From assembly GCF_015223355.1 (NCBI RefSeq), contig NZ_JADFFK010000012.1, positions 1 to 64,000 of the forward strand: a DNA stretch of 64,000 bases. Reading direction: 5' to 3'. Below, one piece after another: positions 42,965-50,440 of this stretch (positions within the stretch are counted from its first letter, which is position 1; each line of letters begins with the position of its first letter). The position numbers and the translations under genes were made by a program. Origin of the DNA: Salipiger mangrovisoli (GTDB taxonomy: Bacteria; Pseudomonadota; Alphaproteobacteria; Rhodobacterales; Rhodobacteraceae). The notes beneath the pieces were generated by a model, which was given only the letters and a program-made list of their open reading frames with translations, searched no databases and was not told where the DNA came from.

Positions 42965-42994
42965 AAAAAAAGGCGGGCCAGCGGGCCCGCCTTT
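42965..42994. terminator. Bidirectional terminator, DUF4177 gene / atoE
   Basis: AAAGGCGGGCC (42969-42979) pairs perfectly with GGCCCGCCTTT (42984-42994) around AGCG. An A-run at 42965-42971 gives a U-tract on the minus strand, so it suits atoE particularly well; TTTCG serves the plus strand. Confidence 0.9.
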
Positions 42995-43017
42995 CGCGTG
43001 TTTCAAGGGGTTCGTGC

Positions 43018-44334
43018 TCAGCCCATCATCGACAGCAGGACGAAGGTGCCACCGATGGCGACCCCCGAGATCGCCAGCCAGATCAGCAGGTAGCCCATGA
43101 TGTCCCGCGCCGAGAGCCCGGCGACGCCAAGCAGCGGCAGCGCCCAGAACGGCTGGATCTGGTTGGTCCAGCCATCGCCCCATGTGAAGGCCATGATGGT
43201 CTGCGCCGGATCCGCGCCGAGCGCCGCCGCCGCTTCCATCATGATCGGGCCCTGGATCGCCCATTGGCCGCCCCCCGAGGGGATGAAGAAGTTCACCAGC
43301 CCGGCCGACAGGAAGGTCAGCAGCGGGAAGCTGGTCGGGGTGGCCACCGAGATGATCGCCTCGGAGAACTGGGTGACAAGGCCGGAGTCGGTCATCATGC
43401 CCGCGATCCCGGCGTAGAGCGGGAACTGCACGATGATGCCGCGCGCCGCCGCCACGGCCTTTTCCGCGGCCTTGAGATAGGACGCCGAATTCCTGTGCAG
43501 CAGCAGGCCTAGCGCGAGGAAGATCAGGATCACCGTGTCGAGCGTGATGGCGAAGCTGCCGTCGAAGACCTGGCCCAGCAGGTAGGCCGCCGTCAGCAGG
43601 CCGAGGAACAGCGTCGGCATACGCGAGGTCTCGATGCGGTCCGAGGGCGACATGGCGCTGCGGTCAAGCACCGACTCCGGGGCCTCCTCGGTCTCGTCGA
43701 TCTGCAGCCTGTCGATCTTTGCGGGCTGCTTCTGGACCATGAAGAACAGCACCAGCAACACCAGCAGCGCGACGGTCATCGCGATATTCCAGGGCGCGTA
43801 GAGCGTTTCGGTCACCGGCACGAGGCCGATCTTTTCCTCAAGGAAGTGACCCGGCGTCGCGATCACCAGCGGGATCGAGGAGGACGGACCGCGCACCAGC
43901 TCGCCGCCATAGGCTGCCGCCACGATGAGCGGGAAGTGCACCGCCACGCGGCGGCCCATTTCGCGCGCGAGGATCGCGCCCGCGACCATGCCGAAGCCCC
44001 AGTTGAGATAGTAGCACACGAAGCTGGTGACGATGGTGATGACCAGCGCCTGCCGGGTGCTGCCGGCCAGATGGGTCAGCCCGGTCAGCATCTTCTGCAC
44101 CGGCGGGGTCATCGCCAGCACGTAGCCGGTGAGCAGCACCAGTGTCATCTGCATGCCGAATTTGAACAGCTTCGAGAAGCCGTCGCCCCAGTAGCCGGCC
44201 ATTGCCATGGGCGTCTCGCCCCCCGCGGCCATCCCCAGCACGAAGACGATCGCCGTCAGGATCAACGCGAGCACGAACGCGCTCGGAAGGTATCTCTGTA
44301 CGATCCGCACCGAGAAGTTGGTAATGGCCTCCAT
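43018..44334 (-). CDS. atoE: Short-chain fatty acid transporter, AtoE family
   Basis: The 438-residue inner-membrane protein has about 11-12 helices. Family motifs include VQRYLPSAFVLALILTAIVF, GYWGDGFSKLFKFGMQMTLVLLTGYVLA, FIPSGGGQWAIQGPIM and WGDGWTNQIQPFWALPLLG, typical of AtoE/TIGR00366. It imports short-chain fatty acids such as butyrate or acetoacetate. AGGAGG precedes ATG 44334, which rejects the open extension to 44439. No acetoacetate:CoA transferase gene is adjacent. A 7-bp hairpin (44352-44370) lies in its leader. Confidence 0.92.
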   Translation of the reverse strand: MEAITNFSVRIVQRYLPSAFVLALILTAIVFVLGMAAGGETPMAMAGYWGDGFSKLFKFGMQMTLVLLTGYVLAMTPPVQKMLTGLTHLAGSTRQALVITIVTSFVCYYLNWGFGMVAGAILAREMGRRVAVHFPLIVAAAYGGELVRGPSSSIPLVIATPGHFLEEKIGLVPVTETLYAPWNIAMTVALLVLLVLFFMVQKQPAKIDRLQIDETEEAPESVLDRSAMSPSDRIETSRMPTLFLGLLTAAYLLGQVFDGSFAITLDTVILIFLALGLLLHRNSASYLKAAEKAVAAARGIIVQFPLYAGIAGMMTDSGLVTQFSEAIISVATPTSFPLLTFLSAGLVNFFIPSGGGQWAIQGPIMMEAAAALGADPAQTIMAFTWGDGWTNQIQPFWALPLLGVAGLSARDIMGYLLIWLAISGVAIGGTFVLLSMMG

Positions 44335-44699
44335 GGAAGTCCTCCTGAATTCTTTCCGTTTTGCGGAAAGACGCATGAGCAGGAATCCGCACATGTGCAA
44401 GCAGGGGCACCCCAGGGTCCGACCTTGGGCCTTTCTCAAGATATCTCGCTATTTCAACGGTATGACTTCGGAATTCCATCGCATACCAATGCATTCTGAG
44501 ATCACAGGCGGCGCAGGATACCCCAGACATACCGAGAAACCGCACTTCGGTGACGTCGCGTCAGGACGCCAAAAGTCCGGATTAATCCGCTCATTTCGAG
44601 ACGACGTTTGCGCAAACCCGCAACATGGCTGCGACGCCCGTCACACAGCCGAAGACGCAGGGGCAGGCGCGCGAGTCGCCCGCGCCCCGCCCATGGGGA
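44335..44699. other. 365-base intergenic region between bolA and atoE
   Basis: No gene is supported. It carries a CTTTCCG/CGGAAAG hairpin with a 5-base loop (44352-44370) in the atoE leader. Two perfect 12-bp palindromes, CGGATTAATCCG (44578-44589) and GTTTGCGCAAAC (44606-44617), lie closer to bolA and could be operators for atoE. I do not see a sigma-54 promoter. Confidence 0.45.
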
Positions 44700-44957
44700 T
44701 CAGCCCTGCACGTCGAGGGAGAGCGCGTGGATCGCCCCGACCAGATCGGATCCCAGCGCGGAATGCACGGCGCGATGGCGCTGGATGCGGCTCATCTCGG
44801 CGAGTTCCGCAGCACGCATGCGGACATGGAAATGGCTTTCGCCGCCCTCCTGGTATCCGGCATGGCCGGCATGCTTTTGACTTTCGTCAAGAACCTCCAG
44901 TTCGGTAGGATCAAAGGCCGCCCGCAGACGGGTTTCGATCTCGCTTGCTCGCGACAT
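44700..44957 (-). CDS. bolA: BolA family protein
   Basis: The 85-residue protein has the BolA fold: MSRASEIETRLRAAFDPTELEVLDES, a GGESHFHVRMRAAELAEMSRIQRHRAVHSAL core with the conserved FHV and RHR segments, and AIHALSLDV at the end. BolA proteins work with monothiol glutaredoxins in iron-sulfur handling. Start ATG 44957 is preceded by AGGAG. It is divergent from the dnaJ-like gene, a common arrangement in Rhodobacteraceae. Confidence 0.95.
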   Translation of the reverse strand: MSRASEIETRLRAAFDPTELEVLDESQKHAGHAGYQEGGESHFHVRMRAAELAEMSRIQRHRAVHSALGSDLVGAIHALSLDVQG

Positions 44958-45029
44958 TTTTGGCTCCTGCCTCTTCAAACTCGGTCAGGATTGTCTAAAC
45001 TCCCTCGTCCGAGTCGAAAAGGTGAGACC

Positions 45030-45656
45030 ATGAGCAGACCCGACCCCTTCGGTTTCGACATGTCGATTAAGTCGGCTAAGAAAAAGAACCCGCGCGGACG
45101 ACGCGGGATGACCGGCGAACAGGAAACCTCCACCCGCGTGTGCGAGCACGACGGATGCGAAGAGCCGGGCAAGTTCCGCGCTCCCAAGGCGCCGGACGTG
45201 CTCGATGAATTCAAATGGTTCTGCAAGGACCATGTGCGCGAGTACAACAACCAGTGGAACTTCTTCCACGGCAAGACCGAGGCCGAGATGAACGCTCAGG
45301 CCACGTCCGACAAGGTGTGGGAGCGCAAGACCAAGGATTACCGCGACCCCGAACAGCGGGCCTGGGCCCGTCTGGGCATCGAGGACGCGCATCAGGTGCT
45401 TGGCGACAACGCCACCCGCAACCCCGGCCGCAAGGCCCCGGGCGGCGGACGCCGCCTGCCCCCGACCGAGAAGCGCGCGCTCGAGATCCTCGATGTCGAG
45501 AGCGCCGAGACCAAGGCCGACGTGCGCAAGGCGTACAAGAAGCTGATCAAGGTGCTGCACCCGGACATGAACGGCGGCGACCGCTCTCAGGAAGAGCAGC
45601 TGCAGGAAGTCGTCTGGGCCTGGGACCAGATCAAGGACAGCCGCAACTTCAAGTGA
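45030..45656 (+). CDS. J-domain (DnaJ-like) protein
   Basis: The 208-residue protein has a C-terminal J domain (about 150-205) with the HPD motif in KLIKVLHPDMNGGD, preceded by a Cys-containing region (CEHDGCEEPGKF and WFCKDH, a possible zinc-binding site at about 38-75). It lacks the G/F and zinc-finger regions of true DnaJ, so it is a specialised DnaK co-chaperone. In related genomes the bolA/dnaJ pair usually lies beside cobS; here msrB and a sigma pair intervene. A strong terminator follows. Confidence 0.92.
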   Translation: MSRPDPFGFDMSIKSAKKKNPRGRRGMTGEQETSTRVCEHDGCEEPGKFRAPKAPDVLDEFKWFCKDHVREYNNQWNFFHGKTEAEMNAQATSDKVWERKTKDYRDPEQRAWARLGIEDAHQVLGDNATRNPGRKAPGGGRRLPPTEKRALEILDVESAETKADVRKAYKKLIKVLHPDMNGGDRSQEEQLQEVVWAWDQIKDSRNFK

Positions 45657-45659
45657 CGA

Positions 45660-45687
45660 ACGGGCCCCGCGGGGCCCGTTTTCGTTG
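45660..45687 (+). terminator. Rho-independent terminator of the J-domain gene
   Basis: ACGGGCCCCGCGGGGCCCGT (45660-45679) is a perfect 20-bp palindrome, followed by TTTCGTT. Confidence 0.88.
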
Positions 45688-45734
45688 GGGCCGCGAGCCG
45701 CGTCTGTGCCGGCAACATTCACGATCCACGATAT

Positions 45735-45782
45735 TCACAACCTATTGGTGTGATTTTCTCGACAGGTGACGTAAGGTTGTGA
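45735..45782. repeat. Perfect 9-bp inverted repeat with a 30-base spacer
   Basis: TCACAACCT (45735-45743) and AGGTTGTGA (45774-45782) are exact complements. The spacer is AT-rich. Nothing in the surrounding sequence codes, so these may be operator half-sites or the ends of a small structured RNA. Confidence 0.45.
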
Positions 45783-45928
45783 TACCGTCATCGTATCGGC
45801 CCAGATTTCGGGCCGGACCAAGGTGACGCGAGCTCCCTGTCGTGTCCACTCACGGACCAAGTCGGCCTGCACACCGCTCCCCCTGGCCGTGCAGGCCCCT
45901 TGGGCCGACCCCCGCACCCCCGCACCCG

Positions 45929-45953
45929 ACCTGACCGGCCCACCCGGTCAGGT
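45929..45953 (-). terminator. Stem-loop downstream of msrB
   Basis: ACCTGACCGG (45929-45938) pairs perfectly with CCGGTCAGGT (45944-45953) around CCCAC, 27 bases after the msrB stop on the minus strand. There is no U-tract, so the terminator call is moderate. Confidence 0.55.
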
Positions 45954-45979
45954 CGGAACCCTTCCCCAGCGTAATCCCG

Positions 45980-46441
45980 TCAACTCGGCACGAAACGCAG
46001 CGCGATACCGTTGATGCAATGGCGTTTTCCGGTAGGTGGCGGGCCATCGTCGAAGATATGCCCCATGTGCCCGCCGCAGCGGCGGCAGTGGCATTCGGTG
46101 CGGATCATGAAAAGCGACAGATCGCGCCTGGTGGCAATCGCCCCCGGAAGCGCCGCGTAGAACGACGGCCATCCGGTGCCGCTGTCGAATTTTGCCTCCG
46201 AGCCGTAGAGCGGCAGGTCGCAACCCTTGCACAGGAAGTTCCCCGCGCGTTTCTCGCGGTCGAGCGGCGAGCTGAACGCGCGCTCGGTTCCGGCCTCGCG
46301 CAGCACCTTATACTCCGCCGGGGTCAGGCGGGCGCGCCACTCTTGCGGGCTGCGGGTGATCTCGAAGCTCTCCGCGGCGCGCGCCGGACCTCGACCGGCC
46401 ACGAGCGTTGCAAGACCCGCGAGCACTCCTCGGCGTTTCAT
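45980..46441 (-). CDS. msrB: Peptide-methionine (R)-S-oxide reductase, exported
   Basis: The 153-residue protein has an N-terminal MKRRGVLAGLATLVAGRG signal, possibly Tat-dependent, so it acts in the periplasm. The MsrB domain has zinc pairs C71/C74 and C119/C122, FDSGTGWPSFY, and the catalytic Cys142 in RHCINGIALRF. No obvious resolving Cys is at the usual position. It is 310 bases downstream of the anti-sigma gene on the same strand and may belong to the stress response controlled by that sigma factor (inference). Confidence 0.93.
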   Translation of the reverse strand: MKRRGVLAGLATLVAGRGPARAAESFEITRSPQEWRARLTPAEYKVLREAGTERAFSSPLDREKRAGNFLCKGCDLPLYGSEAKFDSGTGWPSFYAALPGAIATRRDLSLFMIRTECHCRRCGGHMGHIFDDGPPPTGKRHCINGIALRFVPS

Positions 46442-46751
46442 GGTTTCCTCCCTGGTCTCCTCGCGGCCGAGGATGCGCCTCGGAAATGCCGGAGGTCAAG
46501 CGGCGCAGCAGATGGCACGGGAAAGAGCGGATGGCACGGGGAACGTGTTTAACGGGACCGGCGCCACTTGCACCGGCCCCCTTTCGTCCAGAGCGGCGGC
46601 TTCGACCCGGCTGTCATGCCGCGGCGGCTGGCAACGCCTGCGGCAGGGGCAAGATAGATCTGGCTCTGGCCGGGGCGCCTTGGCGCGCGGCGCTCCCGCT
46701 TTCTACGGGCGGAACCGGGGATAGGGACGCAGCATCGTTCATTCCGCCGCA
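46442..46751. other. 310-base intergenic region between anti-sigma gene and msrB
   Basis: No gene is supported; a 68-residue open frame on the minus strand is Arg-rich and lacks a ribosome-binding site. The msrB promoter should lie here. I found no matching GGAAC/CGTT ECF promoter with the right spacing on the minus strand. Confidence 0.4.
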
Positions 46752-47438
46752 TCAAAGCGGCGCGAGTTTGCCGAGCGCGATCACCGGGCCCGTGGGCCGC
46801 CCGTCCGGCGCACCACCCGGAGGCTCCAGCGAAAGCGCGAGCGTGGCCCCGGAGATCTGCCCCGCAAGCGCCCTCTCCAACACCAGATCGGTCGGCCCTT
46901 CAGGCGCCACGATGCCGAGCGGCACCGGCGCTTCGGCGCTGTCGGACAACATCCACAGTTGCAGAACCTGGTCCGGCGGATACGCCCCCGCCGTGCGATG
47001 CACCGTGAGCGTCCTGCGGCCCGCCGCGTAGTCGAGGCTGATCTCCAGCCCCTGCACCCCGGCACGCAGATCGGCGCGGAGATCCGGCAGCGCCGGACCG
47101 AGAAGACCCGTCACCATCGCCGCCCAGGCCAGCCCCGCCGCCAGCACCGCGCCGAGAAGATAGGGCAGCAGCTGCCGCCAGAGCGGCGGCTGCGCCGCTC
47201 CATGCAGCCGGGCTTCGAGCCGCGGCCAGAGGCTGGCGGGCGGCGCGACCTCGGAGATGTCGGCGGTCAGCGCGGCAAAGCAGGCGCACCAGCTTGCGAC
47301 CTCGCGCGCCAGCGCAGGGTCGCGCGCCAGCCGCGCCTCGAAAGCCTGCCGCTCCGGCACGGGCAGCAGCCCCAGCACGTATTCTGCCGCGGTGGCCTCT
47401 TCCCCTCCGGGCGGGCCGGGCTGCGGCGTCCCGGTCAT
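46752..47438 (-). CDS. Anti-sigma factor, RskA-like
   Basis: The 228-residue protein has a cytoplasmic anti-sigma domain (TAAEYVLGLLPVPERQAFEARLARDPALAREVASWCACFAAL pattern, broken here for length), one membrane helix (about 90-113) and a periplasmic RskA-C domain (LDYAAGRRTLTVHRT, LQLWMLSDS). It holds the sigma factor at the membrane until a periplasmic signal arrives. The start ATG 47438 overlaps the sigma stop (ATGA); an upstream ATG at 47450 is less likely. Confidence 0.9.
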   Translation of the reverse strand: MTGTPQPGPPGGEEATAAEYVLGLLPVPERQAFEARLARDPALAREVASWCACFAALTADISEVAPPASLWPRLEARLHGAAQPPLWRQLLPYLLGAVLAAGLAWAAMVTGLLGPALPDLRADLRAGVQGLEISLDYAAGRRTLTVHRTAGAYPPDQVLQLWMLSDSAEAPVPLGIVAPEGPTDLVLERALAGQISGATLALSLEPPGGAPDGRPTGPVIALGKLAPL

Positions 47439-47989
47439 CGGCTCAGGCACTCCCGCAGGCTCAGAAGGCTGCGCCGCAGCCAGGTCCTGACGGTATTGAG
47501 CTTGACCCCGGTGGCGGCAGCGAGCTCGGCGTAGGTGGCCCCCTCAAGATAGGCGCGGCGCACCATCTCGGCACGCTCGGGCGGCAGCTCGTCCATGCAG
47601 AGTGCCAGCGCCTGCGCCTCGTCGCGCGCCTCGGCCTGCTGGGCCGGGCCCGGCGCCGGGTCGGCAAGCCGGTCATCAAGCTCGATCGGCTGCACCACGC
47701 GCCCGGCGTCGCTGCGCCGGCGACGATCGACCGCGGCATTGCGCGCCAGGGTGATCAGCCAGGTCATCGGGGAGTAGCCATTGACCCGATAGCTGCCGGC
47801 ATTGTTCCAGACCTTGACGTAGGTATCCTGCAACGCCTCCTCGGCCTGCGCCCTGTCCTGCAGCACCCGCAGGCAGACCCCGAACAGTTTTGCCGAGGTG
47901 CGCTCGTAGAGCCGGGCAAAGGCGGTGCGGTCGGCCATGGCGACCCGCGCGATCAACTCCTCGAGGTCGGGATGGGGTGAACTTGCCAC
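47435..47989 (-). CDS. ECF RNA polymerase sigma factor (SigK-like)
   Basis: The 184-residue protein has sigma region 2 (FARLYERTSAKLFGVCLRVL, then AEEALQDTYVKVWNNAGSY and SPMTWLITLARN) and region 4 (LPPERAEMVRRAYLEGATYAELAAATGVKLNTVRTWL). Together with the RskA-like gene it forms a typical sigma/anti-sigma pair. The promoter region faces cobS. The expected ECF autoregulatory promoter is not obvious at the right distance. Confidence 0.93.
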   Translation of the reverse strand: MASSPHPDLEELIARVAMADRTAFARLYERTSAKLFGVCLRVLQDRAQAEEALQDTYVKVWNNAGSYRVNGYSPMTWLITLARNAAVDRRRRSDAGRVVQPIELDDRLADPAPGPAQQAEARDEAQALALCMDELPPERAEMVRRAYLEGATYAELAAATGVKLNTVRTWLRRSLLSLRECLSR

Positions 47990-48195
47990 GTAACGCGCCT
48001 GTTTGGTTCCTGCACTTGCCGCAGATTAGTGCCCGGAAAGCGGCAGGCGCAAATACATTCCGTGCCCGGCTTGCCACCCCGATCCGCGGCTGGCCCGGCC
48101 ATCACGCAAACCCGGCTGCGGCCCCCTTGCCCTTGCCTGCGATATGGGGCACGACGGTGCGCAAGACTTTCTAACGACCGGACAGGGGCACGACC

Positions 48196-49182
48196 ATGGC
48201 GGATGGCACGATCGACATCAATGCGAAACCCACCGAGGAAATCTCGGTCCGCGAGGTGTTCGGCATCGACACGGACATGGTGGTCCACGGCTTCCCCGAC
48301 CGCACCGACCGCGTTCCGGATCTCGACAGCACCTACAAGTTCGACCCCGACACCACGCTGGCGATCCTCGCGGGTTTCCGCAACAACCGCCGGGTGATGA
48401 TCCAGGGCTACCACGGCACCGGCAAGTCGACCCACATCGAGCAGGTCGCCTCGCGGCTGAACTGGCCCTGCGTGCGCGTCAACCTCGACAGCCACATCTC
48501 CCGGATCGACCTGATCGGCAAGGACGCCATCAAGCTGGTCGACGGCAAGCAGGTCACCCAGTTCCAGGAAGGCATCCTGCCCTGGGCGCTGCGCAACCCG
48601 ACCGCCATCGTCTTCGACGAATATGACGCGGGCCGCGCCGACGTGATGTTCGTGATCCAGCGCGTGCTGGAAACCGACGGCAAGCTGACCCTGCTGGACC
48701 AGAACCAGGTGATCACGCCGCACAAGTACTTCCGCATCTTCGCGACCGCGAACACCGTCGGCCTCGGTGACACCACCGGGCTCTACCACGGCACCCAGCA
48801 GATCAACCAGGGCCAGATGGACCGCTGGAGCCTCGTCGCGACGCTGAACTACCTCAGCATCGACGCGGAGGTGAACATCGTGCTGTCGAAGGCGCCGCAC
48901 TACAACAACGAGAAAGGCCGCAAGACCATCCGCCAGATGGTCACCGTGGCCGACTTCACCCGCCGTGCCTTCATGAACGGCGAGCTCTCGACCGTGATGT
49001 CGCCGCGGACCGTGATCGCCTGGGCCGCCAACGCCGAGATCTTCCGCAACGTCGGCTATGCCTTCCGCCTGTCGTTCCTCAACAAGTGCGACGAGCTCGA
49101 GCGCCAGACCGTGGCCGAGTTCTACCAGCGCTGCTTCGACGAGGAACTTCCCGAGAGCGCGGCCTCGCTGTCGCTGGCCTGA
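48196..49182 (+). CDS. cobS: Cobaltochelatase subunit CobS, AAA+ ATPase
   Basis: The 328-residue AAA+ protein has Walker [10 protein letters not shown] (71-79), IVFDEYDAG for Walker B, an [11 protein letters not shown] sensor region and [14 protein letters not shown] near the end. With CobT and CobN it inserts cobalt into hydrogenobyrinic acid a,c-diamide in aerobic B12 synthesis. cobT is 1.2 kb downstream with two small genes between. A stem-loop and repeat copy B follow the stop. Confidence 0.97.
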   Translation: MADGTIDINAKPTEEISVREVFGIDTDMVVHGFPDRTDRVPDLDSTYKFDPDTTLAILAGFRNNRRVMIQGYHGTGKSTHIEQVASRLNWPCVRVNLDSHISRIDLIGKDAIKLVDGKQVTQFQEGILPWALRNPTAIVFDEYDAGRADVMFVIQRVLETDGKLTLLDQNQVITPHKYFRIFATANTVGLGDTTGLYHGTQQINQGQMDRWSLVATLNYLSIDAEVNIVLSKAPHYNNEKGRKTIRQMVTVADFTRRAFMNGELSTVMSPRTVIAWAANAEIFRNVGYAFRLSFLNKCDELERQTVAEFYQRCFDEELPESAASLSLA

Positions 49183-49194
49183 TCCGGGACGATC

Positions 49195-49253
49195 GGGGGC
49201 TCTGCCCCCGTCCGCTGACGCGGACTCCCCCGGGATACTTCCGCCTAGAAGAA
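49195..49253. repeat. Intergenic composite repeat, copy B (half element)
   Basis: A GGGGGC-TCT-GCCCCC hairpin (49195-49209) and a GTCCGC/GCGGAC hairpin (49210-49225) are followed by one arm (49228-49253) of CCCCGGGATA...CCTAGAAGAA, nearly identical to the left arm of copy C. The matching right arm is missing. Confidence 0.75.
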
Positions 49254-49267
49254 CGCGAAAAGACCAG

Positions 49268-49298
49268 GGGGCGCGGGCCGATCGAGCCCGCGCCCCTT
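49268..49298 (+). terminator. Stem-loop after cobS
   Basis: GGGGCGCGGGC (49268-49278) pairs perfectly with GCCCGCGCCCC (49286-49296) around a 7-base loop, followed by TT. It lies 86 bases after the cobS stop. Confidence 0.65.
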
Positions 49299-49339
49299 GG
49301 GTTAAAGGGCTGGGCCGGGTGCGGCCAGGAGGACGGCGC

Positions 49340-50035
49340 ATGGGAAAAGCTTTGCATATCGGGCTGATCGGCGGCATCGGTGTCGCCGCCACGGTGGTCT
49401 ATTACCAGCGGCTGGCGGCGGCCGTGGCGGCGCTCGGCGCGCCGCTCGAGCTGACCATCGTACAGGCGGATGTCCAGGAGTTGATCCGCAACAACCTCGC
49501 CGACAAGCGTGCCGCACAGGCCGAGGTCTACGCACGGCTGATCGACCGGCTCGCGGCAGCGGGCTGCGACTGCGCTGCGATCACCTCGCTTGGCGGGCAT
49601 TTCTGCTTCGAGGAAACCGTTGCCCGCGCCAGCCTGCCGCTGGTCTCGGCCGTGGCGCCGCTGGACGATTTCTTTGCCCGTGAGGGACTCTTGCGGGTCG
49701 GCTTGCTTGGCACGCGGGTGGTGATGCGCACGCGGCTCTACGGGCAGCTCGCCCGCACCGAGGCGGTGGCGCTTGATGGCGAGACCGAGGCGCTGGGGCA
49801 GCGCTACCAGGAGATGGCGGTGGCCGGGTCCTGTTCCGAGGCCGACCGCGCGGCTTTCTTCGAGGCCGGGCGGCGCATGGTGGAGGACATGGGCGCCGAG
49901 GCCATCGTGCTGGCGGGCACCGATCTCAACCTCGCCTTCGACGGCCGCCATGATCCGGGCTACCGGGTGATCGATGCGCTCGACGTGCATGTCGATGTGC
50001 TTGCAGGGCTGGCCACCGGGAGGGCGGCGCTGTGA
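49340..50035 (+). CDS. Aspartate/glutamate racemase-fold protein lacking canonical cysteines
   Basis: The 231-residue protein follows the family layout: an HIGLIGGIGVAATVVYYQRL N-terminus, ADVQELIRNNL, a middle AAITSLGGHFCFEETVARASLPLVS and a late GAEAIVLAGTDLNLAF. The usual first catalytic motif (CNTxH type) is replaced by LGGH, and the second (GCTE type) by AGTD. Racemisation by a two-cysteine mechanism is therefore unlikely. One Cys (HFCF) lies close to the first site. AGGAGGA precedes the ATG. The stop overlaps the next GTG start. The role next to cobS/cobT is unknown. Confidence 0.82.
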   Translation: MGKALHIGLIGGIGVAATVVYYQRLAAAVAALGAPLELTIVQADVQELIRNNLADKRAAQAEVYARLIDRLAAAGCDCAAITSLGGHFCFEETVARASLPLVSAVAPLDDFFAREGLLRVGLLGTRVVMRTRLYGQLARTEAVALDGETEALGQRYQEMAVAGSCSEADRAAFFEAGRRMVEDMGAEAIVLAGTDLNLAFDGRHDPGYRVIDALDVHVDVLAGLATGRAAL

Positions 50036-50370
50036 AGGGTCTTGTCGCCGCACTGATGCTCGCCGCCGGAGCCGCCCACGCCCATCCCGAAGCCGCCGAT
50101 TGCGCGGCGCTCTGGCAGGGCGCGGCGCTGGAAATCGCCGATGATCCCTCTCCCGGCGACTCGTCCGAGAGCGCCAGCCTGCTGGCGCGCCAGTTCAGCC
50201 TGAGCGCCGCCGCGGGCGGGCTCACCGGCCCGACGCTGCGCGCCGCGATCCTCGAGGCCCTGCCCGGCTACCGGCTGCTCTACCGCGGCGTGCTTGCCGG
50301 CGATGCGCAGAGCCGCGCGCTTTTCGAACGCCGCTCGGAGGATTGCAGCCACCTTCTGCCGCAGGGCTGA
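50032..50370 (+). CDS. Small secreted protein between cobS and cobT
   Basis: The 112-residue protein starts with GTG 50032, overlapping the previous stop (GTGA). It has a signal peptide ([21 protein letters not shown]) and a mature part with two Cys (C in AADCAALW and C in [11 protein letters not shown]) that could pair. I recognise no domain. Translational coupling links it to the racemase-like protein. The mature part is helical and Ala/Leu-rich. Confidence 0.72.
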   Translation: MKGLVAALMLAAGAAHAHPEAADCAALWQGAALEIADDPSPGDSSESASLLARQFSLSAAAGGLTGPTLRAAILEALPGYRLLYRGVLAGDAQSRALFERRSEDCSHLLPQG

Positions 50371-50440
50371 ACGCCGCGCGGCGCAGAATGGCGCGCATCC
50401 CCTCTTGCCAATTCCCCGCCACGGCGCGAAACCTGTGAGC

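Larger units (their letters stand above)
45657..45979. other. 323-base intergenic region between the J-domain gene and msrB
   Basis: Both neighbours end here. The stretch holds the dnaJ terminator (45660), an inverted repeat with 9-bp arms (45735/45782), an AT-richer patch (45710-45790) and the msrB stem-loop (45929). Short frames at 45735-46014 have no ribosome-binding site or recognisable content. A small RNA gene is conceivable but unsupported. Confidence 0.5.

Noticed and set aside
45735-46014. Small genes in the dnaJ-msrB gap
   Set aside because: No ribosome-binding site or recognisable composition; the frames run through stem-loops.
48000-48015. GGAAC motif (minus strand) as the ECF sigma promoter
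   Set aside because: It lies only about 16-20 bases from the start codon and has no CGTT at the correct spacing.
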